The notes beneath the pieces were generated by a model that saw nothing but the letters and a program-made list of their open reading frames with translations, had not been told where the DNA came from and did no database searches. Shown piece after piece: positions 47,096 through 60,800 of a stretch of 64,000 nt of DNA. The DNA is taken from assembly GCA_025201765.1 (NCBI GenBank), contig MU623342.1, positions 248,001 to 312,000 of the forward strand. Reading direction: 5' to 3'. Source of the DNA: Daldinia sp. FL1419. Lineage: Eukaryota; Ascomycota; Sordariomycetes; Xylariales; Hypoxylaceae. Each line of letters opens with the position of its first letter. Positions within the stretch are counted from its first letter, which is position 1. The translations under genes and the position numbers were made by a program.

Positions 47096-50000
47096 TGTAA
47101 ATATCGCCACATAAGTTTCGCTGAGTATATCCAATGACTCTTTCAGGATTGACACGCTGAGGGCATCAACATCAACAGGAGAATTCAGAACCAAAAGATA
47201 AAAGGTGGATGGCTTAGCAGCTTTATGGGATCAAATAAGGCTCCCGGGACACGCAGATGTCCGTGTTCACATTCCTCTTAAGATAAGGCAGTGATTGCGT
47301 GATAGGGGGAGATAAGAATAAGATCGACAAGAGGGAGAGCCTCTTGCTGAGCCCCCTACCGCTTCGAGCAATCTAGTGGTCGAGTTGTTGCAGATATCTC
47401 TCTATCTTTAGATCCTGCCCCCTAGATACACAATGACCAACCAAGCCCATGTAGGTATGTAGGTATCTGTATTTTTTTTATTTTTATTTTTTTACAAGGA
47501 CCAGATACGTTAACTTAAGCATAGCTGAAGGTTTCTAGAAGCTTAGATAGGAGCTGGGATTTATTTTTCTTGGGTGGAGCAGGACCTTGATGGCGCAATT
47601 AGACGACATTCTGACTCGGATTGGCGACTTATTAGGTAACAAAATCCTCAAGCAGCTCTCGTGACGGGTTATCTAAAACAATATAAATATTACGCTCGTC
47701 CCTTCGTCACAACTAGCTGAAAGCTTGAATTCTAAAAGCTCTGTTCTAACTGATGAGCTCCCGTAATAATCGTAGAGGCTGTATTGACGTACTAACCCCT
47801 GTTCACCTGCCTCATTCGAACGCTCATCAAAGATGGGCAAATACCATATCACTTACACACAACACCGCTTCGGACAACCCGCTCAAGTAGGGAGTAGGGG
47901 ACTACGGTCTGCCGTCTATATCTTTAGGAACCCCCCGAAACTCACCGGATAGAACAGCTCGATCTCTAATACACCAAAAGCTTACTAGCATCTTCGCTAC
48001 TAATGCCGTGGACGATAAGGGAAAGTCGTATACAAGTTGGAGCTCGCCGTCGCATTATTTATACGCCCGCGATGATTGGTCAATGGTTGGAATATTTGGC
48101 GCGGGGTCTTTAGTTGGAGGGATCAGCGCTTGCGGTGACGCTCGAAGGAACGAAACAAACAATCACCCGCTTCCAAAGCCATAAACCCACTCTGTGATCC
48201 GTGCTTTGTCTGACGAGAAGCAGGAGATGATGGGTAGCACGACATCATTCCTACACGGGATATCACTCCATGAAAGTAGTAGCAGATGACCTCACCATCA
48301 ACCGGCCGTTTTTCCTCATCTTAACCCCAACTTGTTTTCCTCAAGACATCACTTTTCTTCCCTCCCACCCCCGCGCCTAGGTGGACCAGCTGACGACCCT
48401 GCCGCGTCTTCTCCCTTGAAAACCCCCCCACGCCGAGTCATTTCGTTTATTGGACGACCCCGGTCTAGCTAACGATGCTGTCGGCGGCTAGAATGGGAAA
48501 CCGAGCCCGGCCACACGAGGAAGAGAAAAAGGAAAAATATTAACTAGGGGGAAAAAAAAGTAGGAAAAGAAAATTCCAAAACCCGGAAAAGGACGCCTAC
48601 TCACGTGGCTTTCGGCCGTTTGTGTGTCTACCCGTCTCGGTCAAATATTCCAATGCCTGTTCAGCTTGCATTGAGTGATTGGCAAGCCTAACCAGTTCTA
48701 GACCGTTCAAAACCGGGCCTTCTGCGCATATTCTTTGCCGCTGGAAATATCTTCAAGTTGGCTATTTTTCTTTTTGAACTTCTACACTTCTGAGCAATGG
48801 TCGCGGAAAGAAGTCTTAGGATTGACGACTCCTTGGACCGGACGTAGAAAATGCTACATCCGGGGGAAGAGAGACGAAATACAGAAGGCGGTCGATTTAG
48901 TACCACCGAGACCACCGGGACTCAGAGCCTAAGCTCCCAATGTAATGGTTCGGTTCCGTATTTTGGTAAGTGTTATAGCGCGGGTTGTTGGTAACTTGTC
49001 ACGAGGGCTCGCGGAAATATAGAGTGCTGATTGGCGGTAAGCTCTCGGTCTTTCTCGACTGCGCTATTGTTCTACGCCCTGCATCGTATTGTATTTGTAA
49101 ACCATCCCTGAGCTTATAAGCCCAACGGCTCGGTAAGGCTAGACTCTCTTAGATATCCCCTACTTACGGCTGGGTATAGTGTGGGATTAGTTAATACCAT
49201 GTCATCGTAGCTCCTCACCTTAGGTAATGTCCTATTTAACAGCCAGGACAGTCCACGATAACCTATTGCGGTAGTGCGACCGAGGTAGAAGGTCTAGATA
49301 GACTCAACTTTACCTTCGCGGCAACTACCGGCCCTAGTCTGGACCAGAACCAGTGGAATTGATTTTGATTAGTTATCTACATCAGTTGTGTGATACATAG
49401 TATACGGCGCAACCGATAAGGCACCCTAGGAATGCGAAGCCGTCGCTAGCAATTGAGGCTATTTTCGACTAACGACCCACTCCGCCGGGTTTTCAGGGTC
49501 CTAGTAAGTTTATGAACTTGTGAACTGCAGGACATACCAGGCTGCCTGGACTAGCTGCTCCTTGAGGCACTCCGTGATATTGCGCTACGACGAATATGGC
49601 GATCCCGAATTGTAAAGTTGCGACGGTCGCCTATTAGGAGAGAAACGCTGATATGCTATGCCACCTGCCTTATGAGACTTGAAAACTAAAAGGGGAAATA
49701 TATGAGAAGCTGGCTTCGAAGGCTTCTGTTACAGTGAATCATGCAGATTCTAGACGCAGCCAAGTCGTCGAATGAGAGACATTGGCAAGACGCCAAAGAT
49801 ATTAATAAGGAAATGCGATAGTCGTTGTAATAGGCGCTATATTTATGGTCCCATCTCACTTACACCGGGGAGGCAGGGAGGGTAAGTGGAGGGCATTAGT
49901 AGTATGTATGTAATTTCAAGGATTTGACATGTGACAAAGTTCTGGCTCTCGATATACGCATCTCGGCTTACCGTTGGACGCCTAGGCGAGCCTGACGAGC

Positions 50001-53000
50001 TAAGAGATGCTGCAACTCACATATCCCATATTTTAGCAATCAAAGCTTTATACACATACATATTACGGCAGGAATTTAATTCACTTACAAGTATTCGAGT
50101 TCCAAGTTTCTGTTGTTGCGCAACAGAAGGCGACGATCTGCGCCTTAGGCTTGCTACGCTGAAGATTTCGAGTCCGATCTGAGATGGTGACTGGTTAACC
50201 CTACCAGCCTTCTTCTTCAGGTGACGGACGAACTTCACCAATGCAGCTAACGATCAACTGAGGGGTCCCGGCCCACTACCACGCGAACGAAAAGTGACCG
50301 TTAGACCTTGGCGGCTTCACTAAGGGTTTAGCCATGGCAATAATGCTAGCGAGTCAACGGGCGGTTTCGTCATTCTTGTCTCAAACGGCGGGGAGCCGGA
50401 GCCGTTCTCCAAAGAAGCTCGCGTGAGAGGACCATGTGGGAAATGTTGCGAGGCTGAATTTTTCTTTTCTGCTCTGTTGGTAGGCAGCGCCGAAAATTTT
50501 TTTAGCAGAGAAAAAAAGAAAAAAAAAAGAGGGCGGCGCCAAGGAGACGTCAGGTATGGCTTTGGTGTAGGAGAGACGCAGGTTCATACGAGATCTGTTG
50601 CCCAAAAATAGAATAAATGAATGCTGCTGTTGATGGTGGAGTTCATGATTCAACTACATAGGTAGTTTACATAGTATGATATTATGGTAGCGGACGGCTA
50701 TTAAGCTCTCATGGTTAGCAGTACCGTGAGCTTGTCAGCTTTAGATGATCCATTAGCCACGCTCTCGCTTGCTGTCTCCCACACTCGATGCGAGAGAGGC
50801 TTGAGTGGGGATCGAATGGCCTGTGGGCTGGGCCCTTGCTTAACTTCTAATGCCTTGCAACATCTCGTAGCTCTTGTAACGCAGGGTTCGTACAAAAGTG
50901 TGGGGGTTCGTTCATCTGGTCCATCCATGTAAGACTATTAATCCCTGTTCTCCAACCCTTGGCTCGACCCTTGGCTTGGACCGCATTGCGCGTCCCGCGT
51001 ACCTTTTACTTTAGCGGTACTAGAGAACAACTCTCATCCGTTGCGAACCCTTTCCCACGTCTGCAGGACTGTCGAAGTGAAAGATGCTGTGACTGGCCTG
51101 GTTCCTTCGACATCGGAACTCGCTGGCCCGGTTCTGGATCGCAAGCTTAATCCTTTCTTAAGGCTCCGAATCCGACTACATATCGGTCTATAGTATAGGT
51201 TGCCGTTCAGTCTGGTGCTAGAAATCTTCCGTTTCACATAGACACCATCGAAGGATTTTTTTTCTTTTTCAATTACCAGGACACTTCCAGGTATCACGGA
51301 GACGAGACGAAGGAAGATGTTGTCCATGTGATCTCCCCATTTTTACCGCGTGAGCTATCAACATTTGGGAACCCCCACCTCGGTGAAATTCTCGCTTCTC
51401 GACGGGATGACGAAGGGTGTTCCTAAAAGACGACGTTGTTGCAATACATCCCGCGGCGGGCGTTGGGAGTGCTCAACCAGCCGTCCGAGAGTACAGCGGA
51501 CACTTAAGTCAGAACGTCTAGAGCTGCCCATGTTGGTTCGAGGAGCCCGCTAGGTTAAATAAAATACATTGAGTATCAATTCGCGCCATCTATGCTGCTT
51601 GGTCATCCTGAGGCTGGTGACACAACCTCATGCACAGTTCTTTGCCGTCGAATTGGAAAACGGAATACCTTCCAAGCTACCCCCCCTAAAATTATTAATG
51701 GACAAAGCCAACCCCATCAATGGATGACAGTACGCTTTTAGAAATGTGCTTCTCGATTGCGGCTTCGGAGGTCAAGCTTGCTAGGCGCCCATAAACAGTA
51801 AGAGCCGTGAGAGCGAGACAAGAATTTGCTATACCCATCCCATGTCTTTGTGAGTATAACGGTCGAGTCTCCAAGCCGTTCGTAGGAGGTATTCCTACCG
51901 GCTTTTCCCGAGACCCATAAAGGCTCCTTACCAAGTAAGCATAGCGTCGATACTAGTCCATATGTAGGGTCCGAGTAGTGTGTCAACGCTTAAGAAATAT
52001 CTGAGCCGCGAAAGCATATGAAGCTTCAATTTAAGTCTAACGAGTCCTGCTAGCACCTAAGCAGCGATATTTCTTTCCCGCCACTCCACAAATCGGCGTT
52101 AGACCGGACGATACTCTCACGACATATTACGATTCGAACGAGGGCTACCCTTGCTTTATCTTCTAGCGCTACAACGTCGATGCAGCTTGAAGTCACCAAG
52201 AACTGAACTAAAACTGATTGATCTTACATTTCCATCTTGGATGTTGACGTACCTGACGTCTTGGTAGCGCTCGTCACTTAACCAAAGCAGATAGATACAT
52301 ACTTCCGATGCGGGCGTTGATCGCATGGGGTGGATCGCTTCCTGCTGGTGGTGACTAGCACGATGTACTGGTAGCGTTGGTAGTATTGGTAGGTAGTTAG
52401 TAGGCAAGTAGGTATTGGTAGTGACTTGGTAAGTGAACCGTACCGGATATTTCGCTACTGTGTGTACGATGCTAACGGGTATGGCTAGGTAGCTAACATG
52501 ACTCGAGGGACGCTGCAGAGTGCAAGACTGCAGTTGGACAATGAACGATGAAAAGAGGAAGTAGAAGAAGAGGGGCTGCGGTCGCGAGCTGGAGGAAAGC
52601 GAAAGTCGGAAGTATCCGGTACACGGCGAATACCTAAAAGCAGGACTGCAGCTAAGTACTGGATGTAACATAATTGTACTACATAATTGTACGACCTACA
52701 TACATACCTATTGTGCCTAGCATGGTGAAATGTACAATGCACACCTAAATTCATGACTTGGGATCTTTTTTTTCTTACCTATGGACCGACACACAGGTCA
52801 CGGCCACGATTCTCTTTTTAATTTTGCCTGTATGCTTCCCCCAGCGTACGGCATAAGATATTTTTACTATAGGTACCTCCCTAGGTACATGTATACGTAG
52901 GTAGCTACCCCCGTTACTCTTGTCATCAATTAATGGGCAATAAGGTTCTTTACGTGCGGATAATTACGCCAGCTTGTTTTGTTTAATATTAGCTGTTAAC

Positions 53001-54317
53001 ACTGGTAATTGGGGTAGGGCTACGCCTAAGCAATACTATTGGGAGGGACCTAAAGCTTTCTACATGCCTTAAATAGAAGAATAGGTACCTAGAGGATATC
53101 CAGGTAGGTACCTACATAGGTATGCCCAAGTACGGGCAGCACTTAAAGCATCCACATATACGTACCTACCTGTTGGTACCCAGCTAGGTACCGATCCACA
53201 GGATGTATCCATGTATGTTAGGTACATAAAATACCCACCTATGTAATGGCCTAACCTTGTCGCAGAACCACCTGGGTAAGGCCTGGGCAAGTTTTCTCTA
53301 TGCACCCTGCAGCATACCTACAGACAATGTTTCTCAGGTCATCTAAATGCAGACTTTCTACAAATCTACAACTTCCCAAGACTTCATAAGCCAAGACCCC
53401 ACGTCCGCATATGAAGATAATATCATATTGCAGTGATGGTAGGATATAATTTTCAAACGCAAGACTCGAAACAGTAACCGTATTTCTAATAAACACCCCA
53501 CCCACTGATCAAGGTCTATTTTCTTCTACTCTCTTGTCTATTTTTCTTTAATTTCGGTGCAGATCCACCCCTCGTCAGAAAACTCGCTTCGGCTGCATAG
53601 GAGTTTTTGGGGTCTTATGTGCGGAGGCAATTCGAAGGAATCCCTCGAGATCCAATTGTCGTTATGGGATTGGTCCAGGATCAGCCATCAAGAATCATCA
53701 ATCCCCAAAGCCCAAGCCCTTTTACCAAGCCTTTCCTAGCATAACAAAGCCGCAGGAGTAACCCGTTGCCCACTGGGGGTCGCTGGAACCGTGGATCGCC
53801 GGGTCCCATGGGTATTAGCACCGGAATCATTCCAAGCCTAGTCTAGCCCAGTAGCTCTGCTGCATTTTGCTGCACTCTTGCTGCATCTCTCGCTGCATCT
53901 CTCGCTGCACCTCTTCTATTAGGTCTTTTTTTTTTTTTTTTTTTCTCCTACTAGGTTGCTGCTGTTGTTGCTCTTACGCTCTTCAGCCAGAGAAGAAAAA
54001 CCCGGGCCCCCTACCCTACCTTGCCTTGCTTGTCCATTTACCTTTTTTTAACCTGTACAAGTTGCCCGGGTGGTCCCCTTTCCTTCAAGGAATTACAAGC
54101 ATCTGCATTTGCATTTGCATCCACCTCCATTACAAAGTCTTAAGAGGGTGCACCCACACCCATGTCACCTAGGCAAAGCCGAACCAAACTGCCTGATGAG
54201 TGACCATCCAATCCACCCAACCCGCTCTGTGGAATTGTAAAAGAAAGAAAAAAGACAATGCGACAGTGAACTTCCCGAAGTTGCTATTGTCGTGTGTTAT
54301 TATTTTATTTTATTTTT

Positions 54318-54347
54318 CTACTCTACTCTACTCTACTCTACTCTACT
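54318..54347. repeat. CTACT pentamer repeat
   Basis: Six uninterrupted CTACT units about 480 bp upstream of the areA start codon, within its probable leader or promoter. Confidence 0.85.
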
Positions 54348-54828
54348 GTAGCTGTCGCTCTTACTTACAATTCTTCCGTCCCCCCATAAACCTCCACCGA
54401 GAGAGGTAACATACATTACACTCCTCCGATCTCACACTGCACGAGAAAAGAAAAATTGCACGAATTAGCTGGGAAAGGAAGGGAGAAAAAAAAAGATTAA
54501 TTGCGCGCTCACTTTACAAGTTTAGCGCTGGATTCATTATCGTTTCCATTTATTAATCTCGTCTGGAATTATAAATTACGAGCTTGTTCGCTATCCTCCT
54601 CCATTGGCGCTAGGACCTGGAGCACACAAACTTTAGGATAGTGTTCGGCTTGTGAAGGAACTTGGGCTGACAGCCCAAACCTTGGAACGTGGGGAAACTT
54701 GGAAAGGTGATCCGTAATACGTACGAAATCACTTCTCCAACGAACCCCCATACAAAAAAAAAAGAAACAAGAGCCTCTCGACTTGACTTTCTTTTTCCTT
54801 TTCCTCCCTTTCGCCCCTCCTCTACGAT

Positions 54829-57800
54829 ATGGCCGCTAGCACAGTGTCGCCTATAGCGACTTCGAGTCCCTCGACAGCTATGAATCCTACTACAACAGAG
54901 CATGACTTTCGCTTCCCGCGAAGGCCCTTTGAGCCAGCCGCCGATTCGGCCCAGACGAGTAAGAGGAATACCGACGAGAGCAGTCCTGGTGACTTGCGCA
55001 TAAATGAGCTTAACTTAGATTTTCCAAAACCAGACACCCACCCAGCATTCTTCGATCTTTTGCAATCTTCGATTTTCCCGAGTTTTCAGAATGGTATATC
55101 CGGAAACAATGACAGCTTGGAACAGATGCAGCAAAACGACCCACTCGCAACACAAGTCTGGAGGTTCTTCCGCAACACGAAGCAGAACTTGCCCAGTCAA
55201 GAGCGCATGGAAAATTTGACGTGGCGCATGATGCACATGAGTCTGCAGAAAATACGGCAGGAAGATGCTCGGTATGTTGGTTACCGTATAGTGTTGTATA
55301 GGCGCATCGCGGCTCTAACCGTTTCTACAGTCGCACCGCTTCTCGCGAAACTGGCAACGCCCCTAGCGGCATTGCACAACTTCGAAAGACGTCTGATCAG
55401 AGCGCAATACATACGGATCCCATGAATCTTGACGATTTCATATTTTCTGAGAACGTTGCGACCCCGGCCGGGTTTGGGGCTACACCTTCGCCGGACGCGA
55501 ACAAACAGGAAGCAGAGAAGTTAGCTCATACTTCGGCCGCTGCTATTCCTATCAAGTCCCGTAAAACGCCCTCGCAGCACTTCGTCCCACAGTCGGTTCC
55601 TGTCCCTGCTCATCAGAGAAACCAGGATGAGTTTGCCTATGTCACTCGGCACCATCGCAAAACGAGCATTGATGAGAGACGAGTGAGTAAAGCCGAGGCG
55701 CCTTTGTTTGCTATGTTAAAATAAGACGCAATACCCAATCCCTTTGCTCTCCCCCCTTGATTTGCTGTACAATTCCTATCCTTATCAGGTAAATATATGT
55801 AGAAAGCTAATAATAATGTGGTAGACCCGAAATTTGAAGCGTCCTGCTAACTTTTCCCCCCATGTCTCTGCCCTTAATAGCAATAATTATGTCGCTAACG
55901 AACTGGACGCCGATTCTGATCTCCATGAATACTCCTTAGATAATACTCATGCAAACGGCAACACTCACGTACCTCACCATCCAGGCGTCCCCTTTCCTCT
56001 TGACACTTTCCCAATGGAGAGCGATCCTATTATCACTTCAGCGGGGCCTTTCCAGCAGGGGTTCTCGTTCTCACCATCATCATCGCCAATGGTTCACCAC
56101 GGCCCCTTTTCAAATTTCTATAATCCCCATGGCGTTGCTTCAAATTCGGTGAATGGCGCAGACTACTATTCCCCACCAGGATCTGCGTATCAGTCAGCTG
56201 TTTCTACACCACATCCTATGGTGGAAAATGAGAACATGTTTTTCGGCTCGATGGATATGCGCCATCAACGAGCACCAAACTTCCGTCCAGGGCCGGCGGG
56301 GTCCATGAGGGGTCAGATGAACCATCAATTTATGCACCAAAATAACGGTAACTCCATGTTTCCACCAACCACTAGCGCAGCAGATTCTTCTACTTTTACG
56401 CAAACACTTAATTTCGGCCACGTTGATCCAAGTCAGGTCTTCCAGCCGGACCACCCAGTCCGCTCGCCAGGTGTCGGCATGGCTCATGAGAATATGTTTA
56501 ACTTCGGCGCTGATTCTGATAACGAAGATGAGGAGGGTGGTGCATTCGCTGATCGTAACATGGGCATTCAATTCTCACCTGAAAATGATTCGGGGATGGA
56601 CATGGGCAATCAAAATTCCATGGGCTCCTGGGATACTTCTTTGGGCGGCCAGTTTAGTACACAAGCCGCCCGTTATCCTGGTGGGCCACCTAGAAAACAA
56701 GTCACTATTGGAGGCACGACAACGGATTATTTAGAGTCGGGTGATTGGGATGGTCAAGGCAGTATACCACGGTCCCAGTCGTTTCGATCGGCCAATGACA
56801 GGCGCCAGAAGATCCCCCGTACGGCTTCGACTCCAAATGCCAATACGGGTGGTCGTGGAAATCCATTTGACAAATTGGCCCGGTCGAACCCGAATTCTCC
56901 GCCAGCAGACGTGTCAGGCAATGTCTCGGGCTTCTCTTCCGTGGCACCTAGCAGACCTTCTTCCCCGCCTGGTTCCAAACACGGCTCCACGAGCAACCTG
57001 CAAGCTGCCGCGGGAGGGCAGGGAGATGGGAACACGCCCACTACATGTACTAACTGTTTTACACAAACTACACCGTTGTGGCGTCGAAACCCGGAAGGCC
57101 AGCCCCTCTGCAACGCTTGTGGCCTGTTTTTAAAGCTCCACGGAGTCGTGAGGCCTCTAAGTCTAAAGACCGACGTAATTAAAAAGCGTAATCGTGGATC
57201 TGGCACAAGTCTTCCTGCTGGGGGAACGAGCACGAGATCCAAGAAGAATACGGGCAACGCATCAGGGACTGCCTCTGGACCAGCTTCCCGAAAAAATTCG
57301 ACGTTAGCTATCTCTGCTACGAACAGTGCGACGCAGGTGACTACGCCACCATCGGTGACCAACAGGGCCAGTAGTGTCAATGAGGGCGAAAGTCCTGCAA
57401 GCGGTGCTGGGGGTTCCGGTGGTAACACAGCAGGGAGTACGCCGACTAGTTACGCGGGCTCTGCTACTGGTGCAGTAGGCGGCAAAGGTGTCGTGCCAAT
57501 TGCTGCAGCTCCACCAAAGAATGCGCCAGGACCGGGTGCCGCTGCGCTCCCGCGAAGCATCGGCGCAAGCGGTTCTTCCAAACGTCAACGCCGCAGTAGC
57601 AAGAGTACTGGTCCAAACGAGTCTTCTAATGGCATGGATGTCGATAGTCCCGAAAATTCGACCGGGTCGAATGAAGCAGCTCGTTCCATCAGTTCTTCGA
57701 GCGGATTCACTACCATGTCTAACCCAGGAAATCTGGGTCTCGCCAACGGTTTTGGCATGTCTCAAAGACCGATGATGGGACACAGCATGACCGGAATTTC

Positions 57801-57879
57801 CGGAGGCTCTAGCAGTGTAATGAACTCCGGGTCCGGAAATGGCCCTCAAGAGTGGGAGTGGTTGACGATGAGTCTCTAA
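54829..57879 (+). CDS. areA: Nitrogen regulator AreA/NIT2, GATA transcription factor
   Basis: Three exons: 54829-55271, 55331-55682 and 55825-57879 (2850 nt, 949 residues); introns of 59 and 142 bp. AreA switches on genes for secondary nitrogen sources when ammonium and glutamine are scarce, binding GATA sites in the nucleus. Conserved parts in order: DPLATQVWRFF and QERMENLTWRMM (about 104-138), MNLDDFIFSENVATPAGF in exon 2, KRPANFSPHVSAL at the start of exon 3, then a long Asn/Ser/Gly-rich region. The single zinc finger has cysteines at about 673, 676, 694 and 697 (C-x2-C-x17-C-x2-C, WRRNPEGQPLCNACGLFLKL), followed by a basic helix RPLSLKTDVIKKRNRG. The protein ends EWEWLTMSL, the C-terminal motif recognised by the co-repressor NmrA in related fungi. 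Length and all landmarks match the family. Confidence 0.96.
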
Positions 57880-60800
57880 TTTTTCAGTTCCTCGGTAGGA
57901 TTACAGTATGTACCCTCTGTATAGGATACTATTTACGACAACGGCTCTGGGATTCTCTTCGGTTGAGTCCTGCATGGAGGTTTTCTAGTTTTGATCAGTC
58001 GTATCCGACCAAGAAGCGAATGGCTGGGGCCCCTTTATTGTGGACATTGGCTCGGCTGAATTCGCAACGGCATGGATGATGAATTTCACGACATCACATA
58101 TACGGCGGCGTTGGGATCTTTGTTTTTCTTATAACGGAGCGACCGTTACTTTTTATATACCATTCGCCTGTAACGCTTTCCGTGGTCTTGCATATAACCA
58201 ACCACTGCGGTATCGGGTTCTCGGTCGCTCTCGGAATTGTACACCCAAATATCGAGACTAGTTTCTCCATCTGCATAGTCCAAATATTGTGGATATGCTC
58301 AGGGAAACTCATTTCTTAATTCTACATTACGAATTTGATGGCAATTCTGTCTCCGGGGCTATTTGGCTCTATGCGCTTACACAGAATTTGTACTTGGATC
58401 TTCTCGGCATTCGTCTACTACCTTTAATACGCATCGCGGCTGCACCCACAGAATCAAGAGATTCCAGACGAAATCCATCTCTGGGATATGTCGCAGCTGT
58501 TTATTGGTGCTGCAGCTTTCTTATGACGACCATTTTACTTTGCGAAGACAGTAGTTGGACTGGCCACAAATTTGTGCTCTGTTTTCTTTGCCTCATTGGC
58601 CAGGACTCGGATGGGGGGTCTGTAGATACGGAATTGATACCATTATTGTTTCTAGACGAGCACGCGGGTCGCCTATGGACCTACGGGGCACGCGGGGGGG
58701 AGGAGGGTTCACGACTACCGAGCTTAGCTTTATCAAGCTGCGTGTACGGACGGGCGAGTAGACATGCGGATGGATAGACAAGACAGGGTGGAAAGGACAC
58801 GTCGAGAGTCAGTTGGGCCCCATGGTTGGCTTGATGACGGTGCTATAGAATAAGATCACGCAGAGCACACGCATTCTACTATGCCCAATCTCCCATGAAG
58901 CAAACCGACAACCCTTCACGGATATCATGCTGCTACAGCAAACGTCTGCTCGCTTGTCAAGGTAGATGTTGAGATAGAAGAATATAATAAGACTAAATTT
59001 ATATATAAAGACGAAACTTGAAATTTTGTTGTCCAATACCTAGGTAGGTATCTACCTACCCTAAGAAGTTATAGCTTTCTTACTCAGCAATTAAACTTGC
59101 AACATTACGGGTAAGTGAGCAGCAGGGAGCACCGTGCCCCGATCCTCACCATCGAGTCTTTGTCAATAGGGGCATACAGCTATCTAGGTGGGTGGGTGGG
59201 TAGGTAGGTATAGGCGTATCATTCCCGAGGGGGAAGAAGAGGAGAAAAAAAGGGACGGCAGACTTGGTGGATTTTTCTAGGCGCATATGGGATGTTGTAG
59301 GTACATACGTATACTTTCCTGCTATACTCGTTGCTCCCTATCTGTGATCGCCAGATTCCTCTCCTTGCTTATTTGGACGAGGCAAATAGATCTAGATCTA
59401 GGGCAGGATGGGTCGCAAATTTTGTGAGCTCAAAAACCGGTCCTTGTTGCTTGCCCCCGTGCCTACCTACCTAACCTAGGCGGGTTAGGAGAGGTTAAGA
59501 TCAAGTTGGGATAGGATAGGGTGGGTAGAGGCAGTAGTTCGTGGGTCGAGGTAAGGGATGGCGGGGATGGGGGATCGGGCTGGGAGCCGGGTTGCTGGTT
59601 GTTATGTTGGGCGGGTTGGGCATTCTATTCCAGGCGAAGAAGAAAGCGGAAAGCGGGATGTAGAGGGATTGGGGTGTTTGTGTTTTCCTGGTTCTTTGTC
59701 CTGGGAGTCGGGGGTTGGGAATAGAGGCTCACTCATTGGGGTAATGTATTCTTTGTTTACATAACCCTCGCCCTCGGTACGGGTGCGGGAGTTTGTGCGT
59801 GTATAGCCGACGGTAGACCGTGGCTATGGGTTCGGTGGAAGTTGTAAGAGGGGAGGGGGGTTAAGAGAGGATGGAGCTAGCTCGGCTTACCCGAGTATTG
59901 GATTCAGGTTTGCAGATTAGTGAAGATGTGGTTTGCTGGCTATATACTATAGTGTTGTTTGCACGCGATGAGACCGCAGCGCATGTGATGGCCAAGGAAC
60001 GCCTTTTAATCCTCGAAAATTCCCAGTTGTGCTTAGACGGGGCTCCATCCGCTTCTAAATTTTAGGATTTTGAAGCTCGGATTATCGAAGCAGGACAGCT
60101 TGCTGGAGGGTTCTTGCGTATGATGATTAACTAAGAGCTTTGATAAGTACTATGTAGTATGTGCCAGGCTACGTCGAAGGGAGCAAATAACACCTATAAC
60201 CGATATGAACTTTACTACATAGGTCAAAAAGGGGGCTTGCTGAGAGTACACCTCCTGTGTATTAGAACAATCCATCAAGTAATTTTCTAATATTACAATA
60301 CAATTTTACATTCGCCAAGGATGAAAGTAGCTAGATTTGAATCGCCTTAACTTAAGCCCGGTTGAAATACATACCTACGTTAGGTTGTTTGCCCCTTACC
60401 ATCAGTCCATCGCGAAAGCAAGGCACCTAGGCCATAGTCCAGTGACTAGGTTAGTGTTCTTCGGATTTAGCTGATATCGATCCTGGGTAAGCGCTCTAAC
60501 AGATCTTGTAAGGCCCGTATGTTATAGAGAAATCACGTTAGTCTATATAGTCGTTGATAAGTCCGAAGTTAGCAATCTAAAACCGGTAATAACCATTCGC
60601 CCCTTAAAGACGTTTATTGTACTCGCTCACAGCCTGTATTCTAAGTATCTATGCTAGCTCAGATATAGGAGATGAGTAATCGGACTAAAGGAGTATTCGA
60701 GGAACTTAGTATGAAGTATCGTGGCATGCCTCCACTATGAGACATAACAACTAGTTAGTAGTCGATATCACGGCATGAAATTCTTTTCACATGTTGAGGC

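Larger units (their letters stand above)
46799..54828. other. 8-kb gene-poor region
   Basis: The longest gene-free stretch outside the AT-rich element. It has normal base composition with a TATACTCTTA repeat (47051-47095), dense TACCTA/TAGGTA palindromes (52870-53230), GCTGCA-rich repeats (53858-53912), a T tract (53928-53943) and a CTACT run (54318-54347). Short coding-like scraps occur at about 49573-49640, 49955-50025, 51265-51420 (+) and 51695-51934 (-); none makes a gene. The last 400 bp are a CT-rich leader probably belonging to areA. Confidence 0.4.

Noticed and set aside
52120..52150. GATTCGAAC resembling a tRNA T-loop
   Set aside because: No matching T-stem, anticodon arm or A-box at the right spacing on either strand.
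52156..52671. 171-codon minus-strand frame
   Set aside because: Low-complexity Ser/Pro/Tyr-rich text containing TACC-repeat-derived residues; no domain, splice sites or promoter support.
56754..57428. 224-codon minus-strand frame opposite areA
   Set aside because: It is the antisense shadow of the areA zinc-finger region, whose coding sense on the + strand is certain.
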